The notes: a model not told the origin generated them from the letters alone. Positions 1 to 9,112 are shown, counted from the first letter of the stretch. The stretch: 64,000 nt of DNA from Bacillota bacterium (GCA_023436225.1 JAEZKA010000041.1:23374-87373); one strand, 5' to 3'. Translations and numbers: made by a program.

Positions 1-2652
1 ACCTCCGGTACCAAGGAGGATATCTCGGATACTCTGAAGGTAAGTGAGTTTACTATTGTAGGTATCGGTTCTACCTCTTATTATCTATCCTTTCAACGTG
101 GTAGCTCTAGTATTGGCAGTGGTGATGTTAACAGCTTTGTAGTAATTCGTCCTGAGGTATTTAAACAGGAAGCCTATACAACAGTATATGTAACAGTAGA
201 AAATGCTTTGGAGATGACCGCCTATACCGATGAATATGATAATCATGTAGAGCAGGTAGTAGATAATATAGAGAAGATAGCGGGAACAAGATGTCAGCTT
301 CGTTATGACGACTTATATAATCCTGCCCATGAAGATATCTTGGCTGCAAAAAAAGAGCTTTCGGATTCGGTTAAGAAGCTGGAGGATTCCAAGAAGGAAC
401 TTTTGAATTCGAAAGAAAAAATACTGGATAATGAAGCCAAGCTGGATACTTCAAAAAAGGAAATAGAGGAAGCAAAAAAGAAGCTTGAGGCTTCCAAGAA
501 AGAAATCAATACATCTAAAATTAAGCTGGAGTCCTCGAAGGAGGAGCTTAAGGAGCAGAAGGCGAAGCTTGTAGCGGCCAAGTCTTCGGCAGAAGAAGAA
601 TATCAGACTCAGCTAATGCAGCTCCCTTATGCCGGATTATCCGAAGCAGAGCTAGAAGCAGCAAAAGCAAAGCTGGAGGCTGCCTATCAAGGGGGACAGG
701 AGGAATTTAGGAAGGCAGATTCCCGTATTAGCGATGGTGAGGCGGAGATTATCACAGCTGAGGCCAAGATAAAAGACGGTGAGAAGGAAATTGCCAAAGC
801 TGAGGCAAAGATTGCGAATGGTGAAGCTCAAATTAGAAATGGTGAAAAAGAAATTGCTGAGGCCAAGAAAAAAATTGCAGACGGTGAAGAAGAACTTACC
901 GAAGGGGAGCTAAAAATCAAAGATGCCAAGGAAGAAATAGCCGATGGTGAAGCGGAATTAGCTAAGCTTGAGGTTCCAAAATGGTATGTACTTGATCGCA
1001 GCAGCATAGAAGCATATGTAGAATTTGAACAGAATGCGGACCGAATCGGAGCAATCGGAGAAGTTTTTCCGGCGATATTCTTCCTGGTGGCTGCTTTAAT
1101 CAGCCTGACTACGATGACAAGAATGGTCGAGGAGGAACGAATCTTGATCGGTACGTTGAAAGCACTGGGTTATTCAAAGCTTTCTATTGCAATGAAGTAT
1201 ATTCTATATGCTCTATTAGCAACTCTGGGTGGAAGCTTAATTGGAGCGATGATTGGACTTAAGGTTCTTCCAACTGTCATTATCACTGCTTATAAAATCA
1301 TGTATAGCAATATTCCTAAGGTGATAACACCCTTTAATACCTATTACGCAGGAATGGCAACTATTCTTGCTGTGTTGTGCGTGGAGCTTGCAACCTTCTT
1401 CTCCTGTTATAAGGAGCTGCATGCAAAGCCTGCCAATCTGATGAGACCTCAGGCACCAAAGGCGGGGAAAAGAGTATTCGTGGAGCGTCTTCCTATATTG
1501 TGGAAAAGATTGAATTTTACCTGGAAAGCTACCATTCGTAACCTGATGAGATATAAGAAGCGTTTCTTTATGACAGTCTTCGGTATAGGTGGTTGTATGG
1601 CTCTTTTGCTGGTGGGGTTTGGCTTAAAGGATTCCATCTTTGTAATCTATACAAGACAGTTTGATGAGATTATGATCTATGATGCTTCCGTATCAGTTAA
1701 TGGAGAAGCAGAAGAGGATGAGGTCAATGATTTAGAAGCAGCCATTGAGAATAATGAGAGAATAGCGAATTCTCTAGGAGTTGATACAGGGTCAGTAGAA
1801 ATCAGCTTTGAGGGTGTGAGTAAAACGCTCACAATGTATATTCCGGAGGATGTAACGGCTTTCGAGCAATACATTGTGCTCCGAGAAAGAGTAGGGCATA
1901 AAAAGCTTGTCCTAGAGGATAATGGAATTCTTCTTACTGAACAGATCGCGAAAAAGCTGGGTGTTAAGGCCGGTGACACGATTTCTCTTACAAAAGATGA
2001 GGAAGATGTGCAGGTAGTAGTGACCGGTATTACTGAGAATTATTTGACTCATTATGTATATATGACACCGAATTTATATAAGCAGCTCTTTGGTGAAGAG
2101 CCTGAATATAATGAATACTTCATGCTAATGCCGGGAGTAGATCAGAAGGGGGAGCTGGCAGTTGGTAATACTTTACTGGAACATCCGGCAGCCTCGGGGG
2201 TGTTTTACACCAGCTATTATCAGGATCTCTTATCCAATGTCCTGGTAAGCTTGAACATCGTTGTCTGGGTATTAATTATCTCTGCTGGAGCATTAGCCTT
2301 TGTCGTGTTATATAACCTTAATAATATTAATATCAATGAACGTAGAAGAGAATTGGCAACACTGAAGGTTTTGGGCTTCTATAATAAAGAGACAGCTGCT
2401 TACGTTTACCGTGAAAATATTGTATTAACTATAATCGGTGCAATGTTTGGAACGATTTTTGGAATCTTCCTACATCGATATGTAATCACCACCGTAGAGA
2501 TTGATCTGGTCATGTTCGGACGAAATATCGATCCGAGCAGCTTTGTCTACAGTATCCTGTTAACGCTTTTATTCTCGGCACTTGTAAACTTTGTAATGTA
2601 CTTTAAGTTGAAGAAGATTGATATGGTAGAGTCATTGAAGAGCATTGAATAA
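1..2652 (+). CDS. FtsX-family ABC transporter permease with coiled-coil stalk (5' end outside window)
   Basis: The frame is open from the first base, so the N-terminus lies upstream and the ATG at 208 is internal. About residues 113-325 of the visible part form a long charged coiled coil rich in Lys/Glu/Ala with repeated I-x-x-G-E and E-I-A-x-A units. Two FtsX-like membrane modules follow, encoded around nt 1050-1420 and 2230-2640, each carrying a variant of E-E-x-x-x-x-G-T-L-K-A-L-G-Y. A further membrane segment lies near nt 1570. This is the MacB/FtsX permease layout, with the coiled coil in the extracellular loop between membrane spans. Such permeases work with a separate ATPase, probably encoded upstream. 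The substrate is not predictable; roles in export or in signalling to cell-wall enzymes are known for the superfamily. Confidence 0.88.
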   Translation, partial: TSGTKEDISDTLKVSEFTIVGIGSTSYYLSFQRGSSSIGSGDVNSFVVIRPEVFKQEAYTTVYVTVENALEMTAYTDEYDNHVEQVVDNIEKIAGTRCQLRYDDLYNPAHEDILAAKKELSDSVKKLEDSKKELLNSKEKILDNEAKLDTSKKEIEEAKKKLEASKKEINTSKIKLESSKEELKEQKAKLVAAKSSAEEEYQTQLMQLPYAGLSEAELEAAKAKLEAAYQGGQEEFRKADSRISDGEAEIITAEAKIKDGEKEIAKAEAKIANGEAQIRNGEKEIAEAKKKIADGEEELTEGELKIKDAKEEIADGEAELAKLEVPKWYVLDRSSIEAYVEFEQNADRIGAIGEVFPAIFFLVAALISLTTMTRMVEEERILIGTLKALGYSKLSIAMKYILYALLATLGGSLIGAMIGLKVLPTVIITAYKIMYSNIPKVITPFNTYYAGMATILAVLCVELATFFSCYKELHAKPANLMRPQAPKAGKRVFVERLPILWKRLNFTWKATIRNLMRYKKRFFMTVFGIGGCMALLLVGFGLKDSIFVIYTRQFDEIMIYDASVSVNGEAEEDEVNDLEAAIENNERIANSLGVDTGSVEISFEGVSKTLTMYIPEDVTAFEQYIVLRERVGHKKLVLEDNGILLTEQIAKKLGVKAGDTISLTKDEEDVQVVVTGITENYLTHYVYMTPNLYKQLFGEEPEYNEYFMLMPGVDQKGELAVGNTLLEHPAASGVFYTSYYQDLLSNVLVSLNIVVWVLIISAGALAFVVLYNLNNININERRRELATLKVLGFYNKETAAYVYRENIVLTIIGAMFGTIFGIFLHRYVITTVEIDLVMFGRNIDPSSFVYSILLTLLFSALVNFVMYFKLKKIDMVESLKSIE

Positions 2653-2700
2653 ATGGTCAATTTAAACAGTTTCCAGAATAAACTAAAATAGAGACAGGTG

Positions 2701-2736
2701 GCTGACAGGCATCCTATCACTAGGCTATCTGTCAGC
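2701..2736. terminator. hairpin between convergent genes
   Basis: GCTGACAG and CTGTCAGC form an 8-bp stem enclosing a second small stem (CCTA/TAGG). It sits between two convergent genes, where a bidirectional terminator is expected, but there is no clear T-run on either side. Confidence 0.35.
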
Positions 2737-2776
2737 GGCTGTCCCTAGAATGATACATCGAATAAATCAGTCTTGA

Positions 2777-3052
2777 TTACTTCAATAATACATCCTCGCA
2801 TTCCGGATGCTCTGAAAACCATTTCACTGCATAACTGCAGGTGGGCTTAACCTTCAGGTCATTGGAGCGGAAATAAGCTACGGCAGCCTCCATCAGCTTC
2901 CCTGCAACGCCCTGACCACGAAGAGAAGAATCTACAAAGGTATGATCGAGATTAACAACTCCTTCTTGTACCTTTGGAAAGGTTACAACAGCAATCATAT
3001 GATTGTTGTCATCGTTTAGATATATTTTATTTGCCTCCTGTATAAAATCCAT
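2777..3052 (-). CDS. small GNAT-family N-acetyltransferase (YjdJ-like)
   Basis: A 91-residue protein with the acetyl-CoA-binding turn R-G-Q-G-V-A-G-K-L in its middle and a Cys followed by W-F-x-x-H-P near the C-terminus. This is the layout of the one-domain COG2388/YjdJ group of Gcn5-related acetyltransferases. I chose the ATG preceded by GAAAGGATGATACA; an ATG seven codons upstream would translate the ribosome binding site. The substrate is unknown for the family. It stands alone on the minus strand, convergent with the permease gene. Confidence 0.85.
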   Translation of the reverse strand: MDFIQEANKIYLNDDNNHMIAVVTFPKVQEGVVNLDHTFVDSSLRGQGVAGKLMEAAVAYFRSNDLKVKPTCSYAVKWFSEHPECEDVLLK

Positions 3053-3182
3053 TGTATCATCCTTTCTTAACATAATCGGATATCCTGACTACAAGATATG
3101 CTTCGTATGATAAAGAATATCAAATAATCGTCTCTTTGAAAAGTATTTTTCCAAGGGAATACCAATTATGTGTAAGTTTCTT

Positions 3183-3374
3183 CTATTCGTTAAGATCAAT
3201 AACGCTTACGGGACAGCCGTCACGAGCTTCTTCTGCTTTCTCGAGACAATTCTCAGGGATATCCCCCTCAATTGCCTGGGAAACATCATTTTCATTATAA
3301 CTGAATACCTCCGGACATACGTCAATACATAAACCGCAGCTGATGCAGCCATCTTGGTCAACTGATGCTTTCAT
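3183..3374 (-). CDS. ferredoxin, single [4Fe-4S] type
   Basis: A 63-residue acidic protein with C10-x2-C13-x2-C16-x3-C20-P near the N-terminus and one C-P pair near residue 54. In monocluster bacterial ferredoxins the first three Cys and the distal Cys bind one [4Fe-4S] cluster, and the extra Cys20 is often in a disulfide or spare. It is a cytoplasmic low-potential electron carrier. The start is supported by AAAGGAG eight bases upstream. The partner enzyme is not evident; the neighbouring flavin reductase-like gene is on the other strand. Confidence 0.92.
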   Translation of the reverse strand: MKASVDQDGCISCGLCIDVCPEVFSYNENDVSQAIEGDIPENCLEKAEEARDGCPVSVIDLNE

Positions 3375-3707
3375 GTTGTGCTCCTTTCAAAAACATAATA
3401 TTTTTACTTGTGCCTGCGTCACTAAAATGTGAGATTGCACTTGATACAGACTACACGAAGGGTAGCCATCCTATAATAATATGAACTGGAACTGGATAAA
3501 TTATACCAAAGGTTTCCTTAAAATAATTTGATTCTTATCACATTATTGTTCGATATTGAATAAAGAGTAAAAGTTGACATATTGAAAGGAAGTAGCTACA
3601 ATTGTTGAATGTAAGACTTTGCATACAGGCAAAAACTAACTCAAGGAGCATGCGTAAGGTTTAGAGAGGGTAATTGTGATTTTAATAGGAAGACAAGGAG
3701 TGATTTA
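3375..3707. other. intergenic gap between divergent ferredoxin and flavin reductase genes
   Basis: It holds a sigma-A promoter for the rightward gene and, at 3408-3419, a copy of the left half (TTGTGCCTGCGT) of a hairpin repeat seen intact at 36486 and 45326. Nothing coding is apparent. Confidence 0.6.
3574..3602 (+). promoter_or_regulatory. sigma-A promoter of the flavin reductase-like gene
   Basis: TTGACA and TACAAT are separated by 17 bases. The predicted start leaves a leader of about 100 bases. Confidence 0.75.
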
Positions 3708-4277
3708 ATGATAGAGAAGGAAGAATGGAAACCTGGAAATATGTTATACCCGATACCGGCGGTCATGGTCAGCTGTGGAGACACGGAGCATAAAGCAAAT
3801 ATCATTACCATTGCCTGGGCGGGAACCGTCTGCAGCAGCCCCGCGATGGTATCCATATCCATACGGAAAGAGCGGTATTCCTACGATATTATTAAAGAAA
3901 GCGGAGAGTTTACGATCAATCTGGTTACCAAAGAGTTGGTAGAGCAGGCAGATTATTGCGGGGTACGTTCTGGTAGGGATGTCGATAAATTCAAGGAAAT
4001 GAGGCTGACAAAGGAGTCTGGAAGAAAGGTTTCAGCACCGAGTATTGCCGAAAGCCCGGTAAATATTGAATGTGTCGTAAAGCAGATTATTCCACTAGGA
4101 ACGCATGACATGTTTATCGGCGAGGTGGTAGGGGTAACAGTGGATAAACGTTTTATGGATGAAAAGGGACGTTTTCATCTGAATAAGTCAGGGCTAATCG
4201 TCTATTCCCATGGGGAGTATTATGCACTTGGTGAGCTTCTCGGTAAATTTGGTTACTCTGTGAAGAAAAAGAAATAA
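3708..4277 (+). CDS. flavin reductase-like FMN-binding split-barrel protein
   Basis: A 189-residue protein of the DIM6/NTAB (COG1853) type. It has an N-terminal N-M-L-Y-P-I-P opening, an N-I-I-T-I-A-W-A-G strand, a central S-x-x-I-x-K-E-R-Y-S segment and the family's G-E-V-V-x-V region. These proteins bind FMN and either reduce free flavin with NAD(P)H or carry flavin for partner enzymes; clostridial members are mostly uncharacterised. AAGGAG lies eight bases before the ATG. It is a monocistronic unit with its own promoter. Confidence 0.85.
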   Translation: MIEKEEWKPGNMLYPIPAVMVSCGDTEHKANIITIAWAGTVCSSPAMVSISIRKERYSYDIIKESGEFTINLVTKELVEQADYCGVRSGRDVDKFKEMRLTKESGRKVSAPSIAESPVNIECVVKQIIPLGTHDMFIGEVVGVTVDKRFMDEKGRFHLNKSGLIVYSHGEYYALGELLGKFGYSVKKKK

Positions 4278-4357
4278 AACTTTCCAGTTACAGATAATGT
4301 AATTGGATAAGTGGGCAGGTTTGTAGTAATAGGCGTTATTGGTAAAATTAAAGAATA

Positions 4358-4390
4358 AGACATGAACGGAGAAAGATACCGCTCATGTCT
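4358..4390 (-). terminator. intrinsic terminator serving the minus-strand phosphoesterase operon
   Basis: AGACATGA and TCATGTCT pair with an inner CGG/CCG extension. Read on the minus strand the hairpin is followed by TATTCTTTAATTTT. It may also stop the convergent flavin reductase transcript. Confidence 0.65.
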
Positions 4391-4402
4391 TATCATCTAT
4401 AT

Positions 4403-5308
4403 CTATAATAGGTTTTGGTAGTAATCATTCAGTCGGACCGGTTGCTCCAGTACCTCACGGCCGACGTATAGTGTACGGTCAGGCTTGGTCATAATCGCCC
4501 ATTTAACCAGGCTGATTGTTCCGTAGCGTATCTCAATCGCAGTGATACATCTTGGATGGACACAGCTGCCATCATTAAAGTAAGGTGGATCTCCTGGTTT
4601 AGGAAAGACCGGACGGTGTGTATGTCCGCAAATCATCATTTGGTTATTCTCTTTCGCAAAATCCATAAGGTTTTTCTCTACTGCATTTTTCTTTTTACTA
4701 TTCTTTGATGTGCTGGTCGGATCTCTAATTCCGATCAATTCTAATGGTCTCCACAAATATCGAACCAGAAAGCGCGATACTAACCACATTGTATCATTCA
4801 AAAAATCCCCTTGGTGTCCATGGGTAAGAAAAATCTGGTTATTCGTATATCGGTGTCTTAATATGAGTCCCTCCGTTATTTGTATCCCTGGAAATAAGGC
4901 CATGTGCGAGTTTATACTATCACAGTAGAAGGAATTGCATCTTGTCTGAGCGTATCTTGGATCTCTTTTTACAATGTCATGATTACCGTAAAGCATGTGA
5001 AATCGATTATCCTGATAGAAGAGTGACATGAGCCAAAAAGCATCACTGTGTGCTGATATGATATCTTCAATTGACCGGTTTTCCCACAACTCATCACCGT
5101 CGCCGAGTTCGATATAGGTAAAACCATTTTCGTAATAATAGTACAAGGCAGCGAAAAAAAGATTCTGGTTATTTGAAAAATTATCTCCCCAGCTGTTGTT
5201 CCCCCTATGACAATCACTCATAATAACAATACGTGAGCTTTCATCAAAGGGGATTATCTTTGAGCTTGACAAAACCTGTGATAAGCGTGTTGAAGTAGAC
5301 AAATGCAA
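4403..5308 (-). CDS. calcineurin-like metallophosphoesterase
   Basis: About 300 residues with the full dinuclear metal set of the superfamily: D32-x-H34, G-D-G-D-E near residue 70, G-N-H-D at 108-111, a later L-T-H-G-H segment and G-H-T-H near residue 230. Its closest look is to the LpxH-like/COG2908 group, but a Gram-positive host makes lipid A work unlikely, so the substrate is unknown. Both candidate starts are TTG codons, at 5308 and 5302, behind AAGGAAG; the second has better spacing. It is the downstream gene of a two-gene unit with the DUF4474 gene, 22 bases apart, suggesting a shared process. Confidence 0.85.
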   Translation of the reverse strand: MHLSTSTRLSQVLSSSKIIPFDESSRIVIMSDCHRGNNSWGDNFSNNQNLFFAALYYYYENGFTYIELGDGDELWENRSIEDIISAHSDAFWLMSLFYQDNRFHMLYGNHDIVKRDPRYAQTRCNSFYCDSINSHMALFPGIQITEGLILRHRYTNNQIFLTHGHQGDFLNDTMWLVSRFLVRYLWRPLELIGIRDPTSTSKNSKKKNAVEKNLMDFAKENNQMMICGHTHRPVFPKPGDPPYFNDGSCVHPRCITAIEIRYGTISLVKWAIMTKPDRTLYVGREVLEQPVRLNDYYQNLL

Positions 5309-5330
5309 TCACTTCCTTATTTAATAATTC

Positions 5331-6347
5331 TTAATTGAAATGTTCTTTGATGGTTTTATAGGATTCAAATACTGCCTTTGGTTTACCAATATTCATCATT
5401 TGATTGTACATTGAAGGAGATTCCTTTCGTACCATTTCGAGCTTATCTAAGGTATCGGTGTAAGCCTCTGTCAGTTGTTGATAAGAATTACAAAAGGCTT
5501 CGTTATTACGTTGCATAATGAATTCTGTTAAGGCTGTTCTTGTGATTGGCTGTTTTGTATGAGGTCGATCGAAACGAACCATAACCCTGTAACCTTGCTG
5601 TGCATACTCATTATCCCTATAACCGGCCTTTTGAAGAGCCTCAACAAAGGCATTAGCCATACGTCGATCGTATAAATCCAGTACTATATCCATAGTTAGC
5701 TGGGAGGGCTTAGAGAATTCTCCAAGCTTAAAGCCGGTAAGCCACCAATGATAACCACTTCTGGTAAATAGTATATTGTTATCCTTTCGAAATACGTAAG
5801 ACATATTGATGCAATCCTCGTCCTTAACGCAGAAATAAAAGGTACCGTTAAATACACCCGGAATATTCAGGTCCAGACCGGTTGTATAATAAATACCCAC
5901 CTCACCTCCGGTGTTCATTCCATACTGACCTTTCCAAAATTCGATTAGCCATCTTCTTCCCGCATATTCAAAACGAATCGGTTCACAATCTATAATCATG
6001 CTTAAGGCGGCACTTGCTTCGTCATATAACCTGCAGTAGCCCAGCTCCCTTTGCCATGGATACATAAGTGAGTAGAATATATCCTGATAAGGTTCATACG
6101 CAAAGCCGAAGGGTTCTAATTCTTTGTTTAGCTCGGCAATACGTTCCGGAACATTTCCTAGGATTTCTTTTACAGGACGATCCACTTTCCTTTTACTTTT
6201 CTTCTTCCTTCGTTTGAAATGAAATAATATTGATGTGCCCAGCACCAGTATAAAACCGACGATTGTTATTAATAATACATTTTCAGATACGAAAGTGAAT
6301 AAACCGGCCATGAGAAACATCATATTAACTGTAAACGGAATCTGCAT
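5331..6347 (-). CDS. DUF4474-like protein with N-terminal membrane segment
   Basis: About 338 residues. An N-terminal hydrophobic region (roughly residues 5-45) is followed by a very basic R-R-K-K-K-S-K-R-K stop-transfer and then a soluble domain containing F-W-K-G-Q-Y-G and G-x-E-V-G-I-Y-Y. I associate these with the clostridial DUF4474 family from memory; no function is known. The basic patch predicts a cytoplasmic soluble domain. The chosen ATG follows AAAGGAG at 8 bases; an upstream ATG at 6380 would cover the ribosome binding site. It is cotranscribed with the phosphoesterase. Confidence 0.75.
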   Translation of the reverse strand: MQIPFTVNMMFLMAGLFTFVSENVLLITIVGFILVLGTSILFHFKRRKKKSKRKVDRPVKEILGNVPERIAELNKELEPFGFAYEPYQDIFYSLMYPWQRELGYCRLYDEASAALSMIIDCEPIRFEYAGRRWLIEFWKGQYGMNTGGEVGIYYTTGLDLNIPGVFNGTFYFCVKDEDCINMSYVFRKDNNILFTRSGYHWWLTGFKLGEFSKPSQLTMDIVLDLYDRRMANAFVEALQKAGYRDNEYAQQGYRVMVRFDRPHTKQPITRTALTEFIMQRNNEAFCNSYQQLTEAYTDTLDKLEMVRKESPSMYNQMMNIGKPKAVFESYKTIKEHFN

Positions 6348-6420
6348 AATATCAACTCCTTTCCTTATGCTATATATCATAATATTCAGGGAGGAGCTCG
6401 CATGTTAAAGGAAATAATGA

Positions 6421-6448
6421 TTGACATCTTATTAAATAGGGGTATAAT
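6421..6448 (+). promoter_or_regulatory. sigma-A promoter of mrp
   Basis: TTGACA and TATAAT, both perfect, 16 bases apart, about 35 bases before the start codon. Confidence 0.85.
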
Positions 6449-6482
6449 TTATGGAAGTTAAGTTTGGAAAGGATGGTAGAAG

Positions 6483-7307
6483 ATGAGTGCTTGTAATAGT
6501 AATTGCAATAGCTGTGCTTCAAAGTGTGCAGACCAAAAGCCAAAGAATGAATTCGCTGTTGATGCCCATGAGCTTAGCAATATAAAGAAAGTAATCGGTA
6601 TTGTAAGTGGCAAAGGTGGTGTGGGCAAATCCCTAGTAACCTCCTTAATGTCAGTTAATATGAATAGAAGAGGATATAATACGGCGATACTAGATGCCGA
6701 TATCACAGGACCCTCTATTCCGAAGGCCTTTGGTTTGACGGAAAAGGCAACCAGTAATGAGATGGGAATCTTTCCGGTAAAGACTAACAGCGGAATTGAG
6801 GTAATGTCGATTAACCTTCTTTTGGCCAATGAGACAGATCCTGTTGTTTGGAGAGGTCCTATTATCGCAGGCACAGTAAAGCAGTTCTGGTCTGATGTAA
6901 TCTGGAATGATGTGGATTTTATGTTTGTCGACATGCCTCCGGGGACTGGGGATGTTCCCTTGACCGTATTCCAATCCTTACCCATTGATGGCATTATTAT
7001 AGTTACCTCCCCTCAGGAGCTGGTCTCTATGATCGTTGGAAAAGCGGTTAAGATGGCACAGATGATGAATGTTCCTATTCTGGGACTTGTTGAAAATATG
7101 TCTTACTTTGTATGTCCGGACTGTGACAAAGAATATCAGATATTTGGTGAGAGCCATATTGAAGAGACGGCTGCAAAGCATAATATTCCATTGACAGCAA
7201 AGCTGCCGATTAATCCTAAATTAGCAGCTGCCTGTGACCGAGGTATGATTGAGTTATTTGAAGGGGATTGGCTTGATCAGTTGGCAGATCGCCTGGAAAA
7301 ACTGTAG
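6483..7307 (+). CDS. Mrp/Nbp35-family ATP-binding Fe-S cluster carrier
   Basis: A 274-residue P-loop NTPase of the MinD/Mrp class with the deviant Walker A G43-K-G-G-V-G-K-S50, switch motif D-A-D-I-T-G-P-S, and D-M-P-P-G-T-G-D. A C-P-D-C pair near residue 211 is the cluster-bridging motif of the dimer. The N-terminus carries C4-x3-C8-x2-C11-x3-C15, a ferredoxin-like Cys set as in Nbp35. The role is holding and transferring [4Fe-4S] clusters to apo-proteins in the cytosol. It is monocistronic, between its own promoter and a long hairpin terminator. Confidence 0.93.
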   Translation: MSACNSNCNSCASKCADQKPKNEFAVDAHELSNIKKVIGIVSGKGGVGKSLVTSLMSVNMNRRGYNTAILDADITGPSIPKAFGLTEKATSNEMGIFPVKTNSGIEVMSINLLLANETDPVVWRGPIIAGTVKQFWSDVIWNDVDFMFVDMPPGTGDVPLTVFQSLPIDGIIIVTSPQELVSMIVGKAVKMAQMMNVPILGLVENMSYFVCPDCDKEYQIFGESHIEETAAKHNIPLTAKLPINPKLAAACDRGMIELFEGDWLDQLADRLEKL

Positions 7308-7403
7308 GCATGTAGAAGATAGCAAGCGATGTACGTTATCGAAGATGATTATATGTATATACAATAGAAGCACGCTTCATCAACTACCTATTGAATAATG
7401 AAA

Positions 7404-7456
7404 AGAAGTACTGAAACTTCCTTAAGTACTGTGTAGAGGAGGTTTATAGTACTTCT
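7404..7456. terminator. long bidirectional terminator between mrp and apbE
   Basis: AGAAGTACT pairs with AGTACTTCT, and AAACTTCCT pairs with AGGAGGTTT (one G-T), giving about 18 bp of stem. The plus strand continues TTATTTTTAT, so it ends mrp transcripts; the minus-strand apbE gene ends just beyond. Confidence 0.75.
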
Positions 7457-7462
7457 TTATTT

Positions 7463-8539
7463 TTATCTGATGCGGATTGCAGCTTCAAAGCCGGAGGAAT
7501 AATGTAATTGATAATCATCGGTGATAAACACGGCATAAGTATCCGGTATACCTTCAACTAACTGCAATCCTTTCTCTAATCCGAGGGCAAAGCAGCTGGT
7601 AGAAAGACCGTCACCATCGACTGATTTTGGGGATATAATTGTTACGGAGATTAATTTGTTATCGTATGGGTAGCCTGTTTTGGGATTCAGAATATGATGA
7701 TAGAATTTGCCATTGATCTCAAAAAAACGCTCATAGACACCGGAGGATACCACAGATTGATCAGAGATTTCCATGGTAGCTATTGTTTCGTTGCGATCTG
7801 CATAGGGCTTTTGAATACCGATCTGAAATGGTGTGTGATCTGGTTTATCACCGATACATAAGAGATTTCCGCCAAGGTTGATGATAGCGCTTTTTACACC
7901 GTTGTTCATCAAATATTCCTTGACTCTGTCTGCAATATAACCCTTGGCAATGGCGCCAAGGTCAAGCTCAATTCCATCTTTCTTATAGGTAAGCTCTTTC
8001 CCGGATAATTGAATATTCTTATAATTTACCAGGGGTAATGCATGTTTGATTCTATTATCCTCTGGAAGGGATGGCTCTAATGATTGAAAATCCCATATAG
8101 AAGTAATTGGTGCAATGGTAAGATCAAAGGAACCCTCGGATAACTTACTGTAAGTAAGGGCATAACGAATGATATCGGACAGCTCCGCAGATAAGCAAAA
8201 AGTATTGGGCTTACCGGGTACCTTCAAAGCCGTACCGTGATTGAGCTTATAGAGCTCGCTGGTATCCATAGTGCGTGAAAAGATAGTTTCGTATTTTTCA
8301 ATTAAGTCAAAGGAACCTTTGATCAGAGCTTCCTCCTGTTTATCATATAGACTGATTGACACCAATGTATTCAGAAGGAAATCGGATCTGGAGAGAAATG
8401 CCTGACTCTGTGAAGAGGATAATTTCTGCTTTGCAGGATTGTCCGAATGGCAGCTAAGTGCATGAAAAGGGAGTGCCCATACAATTAAAAGTAAGAGTAG
8501 TGTACGATAGAGCTTTATGTTGTGACCCAATGCTTTCAT
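7463..8539 (-). CDS. apbE: FAD:protein FMN transferase (ApbE) lipoprotein
   Basis: About 358 residues from the ATG at 8539. A basic N-terminus, a run of Leu/Ile and A-L-S-C30 form a lipoprotein signal. The body has ApbE hallmarks: G-S-F-D-L-T-I-A-P, D-L-G-A-I-A-K-G-Y, the N-L-G-G-N segment, H-H-I-L-N-P-K-T-G-Y-P, and a late D-G-L-S-T-S. ApbE transfers FMN from FAD to Thr/Ser of target proteins outside the membrane, with Mg2+. A TTG start at 8569 lacks a ribosome binding site and was rejected. It is divergent from a NusG-II/Gx pair, a context shared with FmnB of flavin-based electron transfer loci. Confidence 0.93.
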   Translation of the reverse strand: MKALGHNIKLYRTLLLLLIVWALPFHALSCHSDNPAKQKLSSSQSQAFLSRSDFLLNTLVSISLYDKQEEALIKGSFDLIEKYETIFSRTMDTSELYKLNHGTALKVPGKPNTFCLSAELSDIIRYALTYSKLSEGSFDLTIAPITSIWDFQSLEPSLPEDNRIKHALPLVNYKNIQLSGKELTYKKDGIELDLGAIAKGYIADRVKEYLMNNGVKSAIINLGGNLLCIGDKPDHTPFQIGIQKPYADRNETIATMEISDQSVVSSGVYERFFEINGKFYHHILNPKTGYPYDNKLISVTIISPKSVDGDGLSTSCFALGLEKGLQLVEGIPDTYAVFITDDYQLHYSSGFEAAIRIR

Positions 8540-8660
8540 GGATGGAGTACCTTTCCTTTTTTCTATCAATTGTAAGAAAATACCTGATTACTGTCAAGGC
8601 AGTAAAAACTAAAACGGATAGAAAAAGGATTCATTTCAAACCGAATTAATGACTTTTTTC

Positions 8661-8688
8661 TTGACAGAAGATGAAGTTACTATATAAT
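8661..8688 (+). promoter_or_regulatory. sigma-A promoter of the NusG-II/Gx operon
   Basis: TTGACA and TATAAT, both perfect, 16-base spacer, in the divergent region between apbE and the NusG-II gene. Confidence 0.8.
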
Positions 8689-8743
8689 AATCATGTATGT
8701 AAGAACCTGTTTCAACTAAAAAGTAAGGATAGATTGGAGTTTT

Positions 8744-9112
8744 ATGATAAAGAAAAATGATATAATTCTGATTGGTACGATATTAATTCTAGGTCTTGCC
8801 ATCATTGTCTTTATGAACCTAACGAAGGATGAGGGCAATAAGGTTGTGATCAGAGTTGATGGTGAGGTTTATGATACCTTATATCTGACGGAGGACACCT
8901 CATATACAGTGCAATTAGAGGATGGTACCTATAATACCTTTGAGATTAAAGAAGGTTATGTGGATATGCTGGATGCCAGCTGTCCGGACAAGTTATGTGT
9001 GAATCAAAAACATATTCACTATAATAATGAGACGATCGTGTGCCGACCTAACAGAGTGATACTTGAAATAATTAGCTCTGAGATTAGCGATGTAGATGCT
9101 ATTTCAAACTAA
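8744..9112 (+). CDS. membrane-anchored NusG domain II protein (EetA-like)
   Basis: A 122-residue protein: an N-terminal membrane anchor (about residues 7-25) then a small beta-rich domain with D-A-S-C-P-D-K-L-C and V-C-R-P-N-R-V, the pattern of the NusG domain II-like family. The topology places the Cys-containing domain outside the membrane. I recall this family pairing with Gx membrane proteins and, in Listeria, being named EetA in the extracellular electron transfer locus; the equivalence here is inference. The next gene begins about 100 bases downstream. Confidence 0.82.
   Translation: MIKKNDIILIGTILILGLAIIVFMNLTKDEGNKVVIRVDGEVYDTLYLTEDTSYTVQLEDGTYNTFEIKEGYVDMLDASCPDKLCVNQKHIHYNNETIVCRPNRVILEIISSEISDVDAISN

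Noticed and set aside
303..581. Minus-strand ORF of 92 codons within the permease gene, rich in Ser and Phe
   Set aside because: It is the complement of the Lys/Glu-rich coiled-coil repeat, which always gives long open antisense frames.
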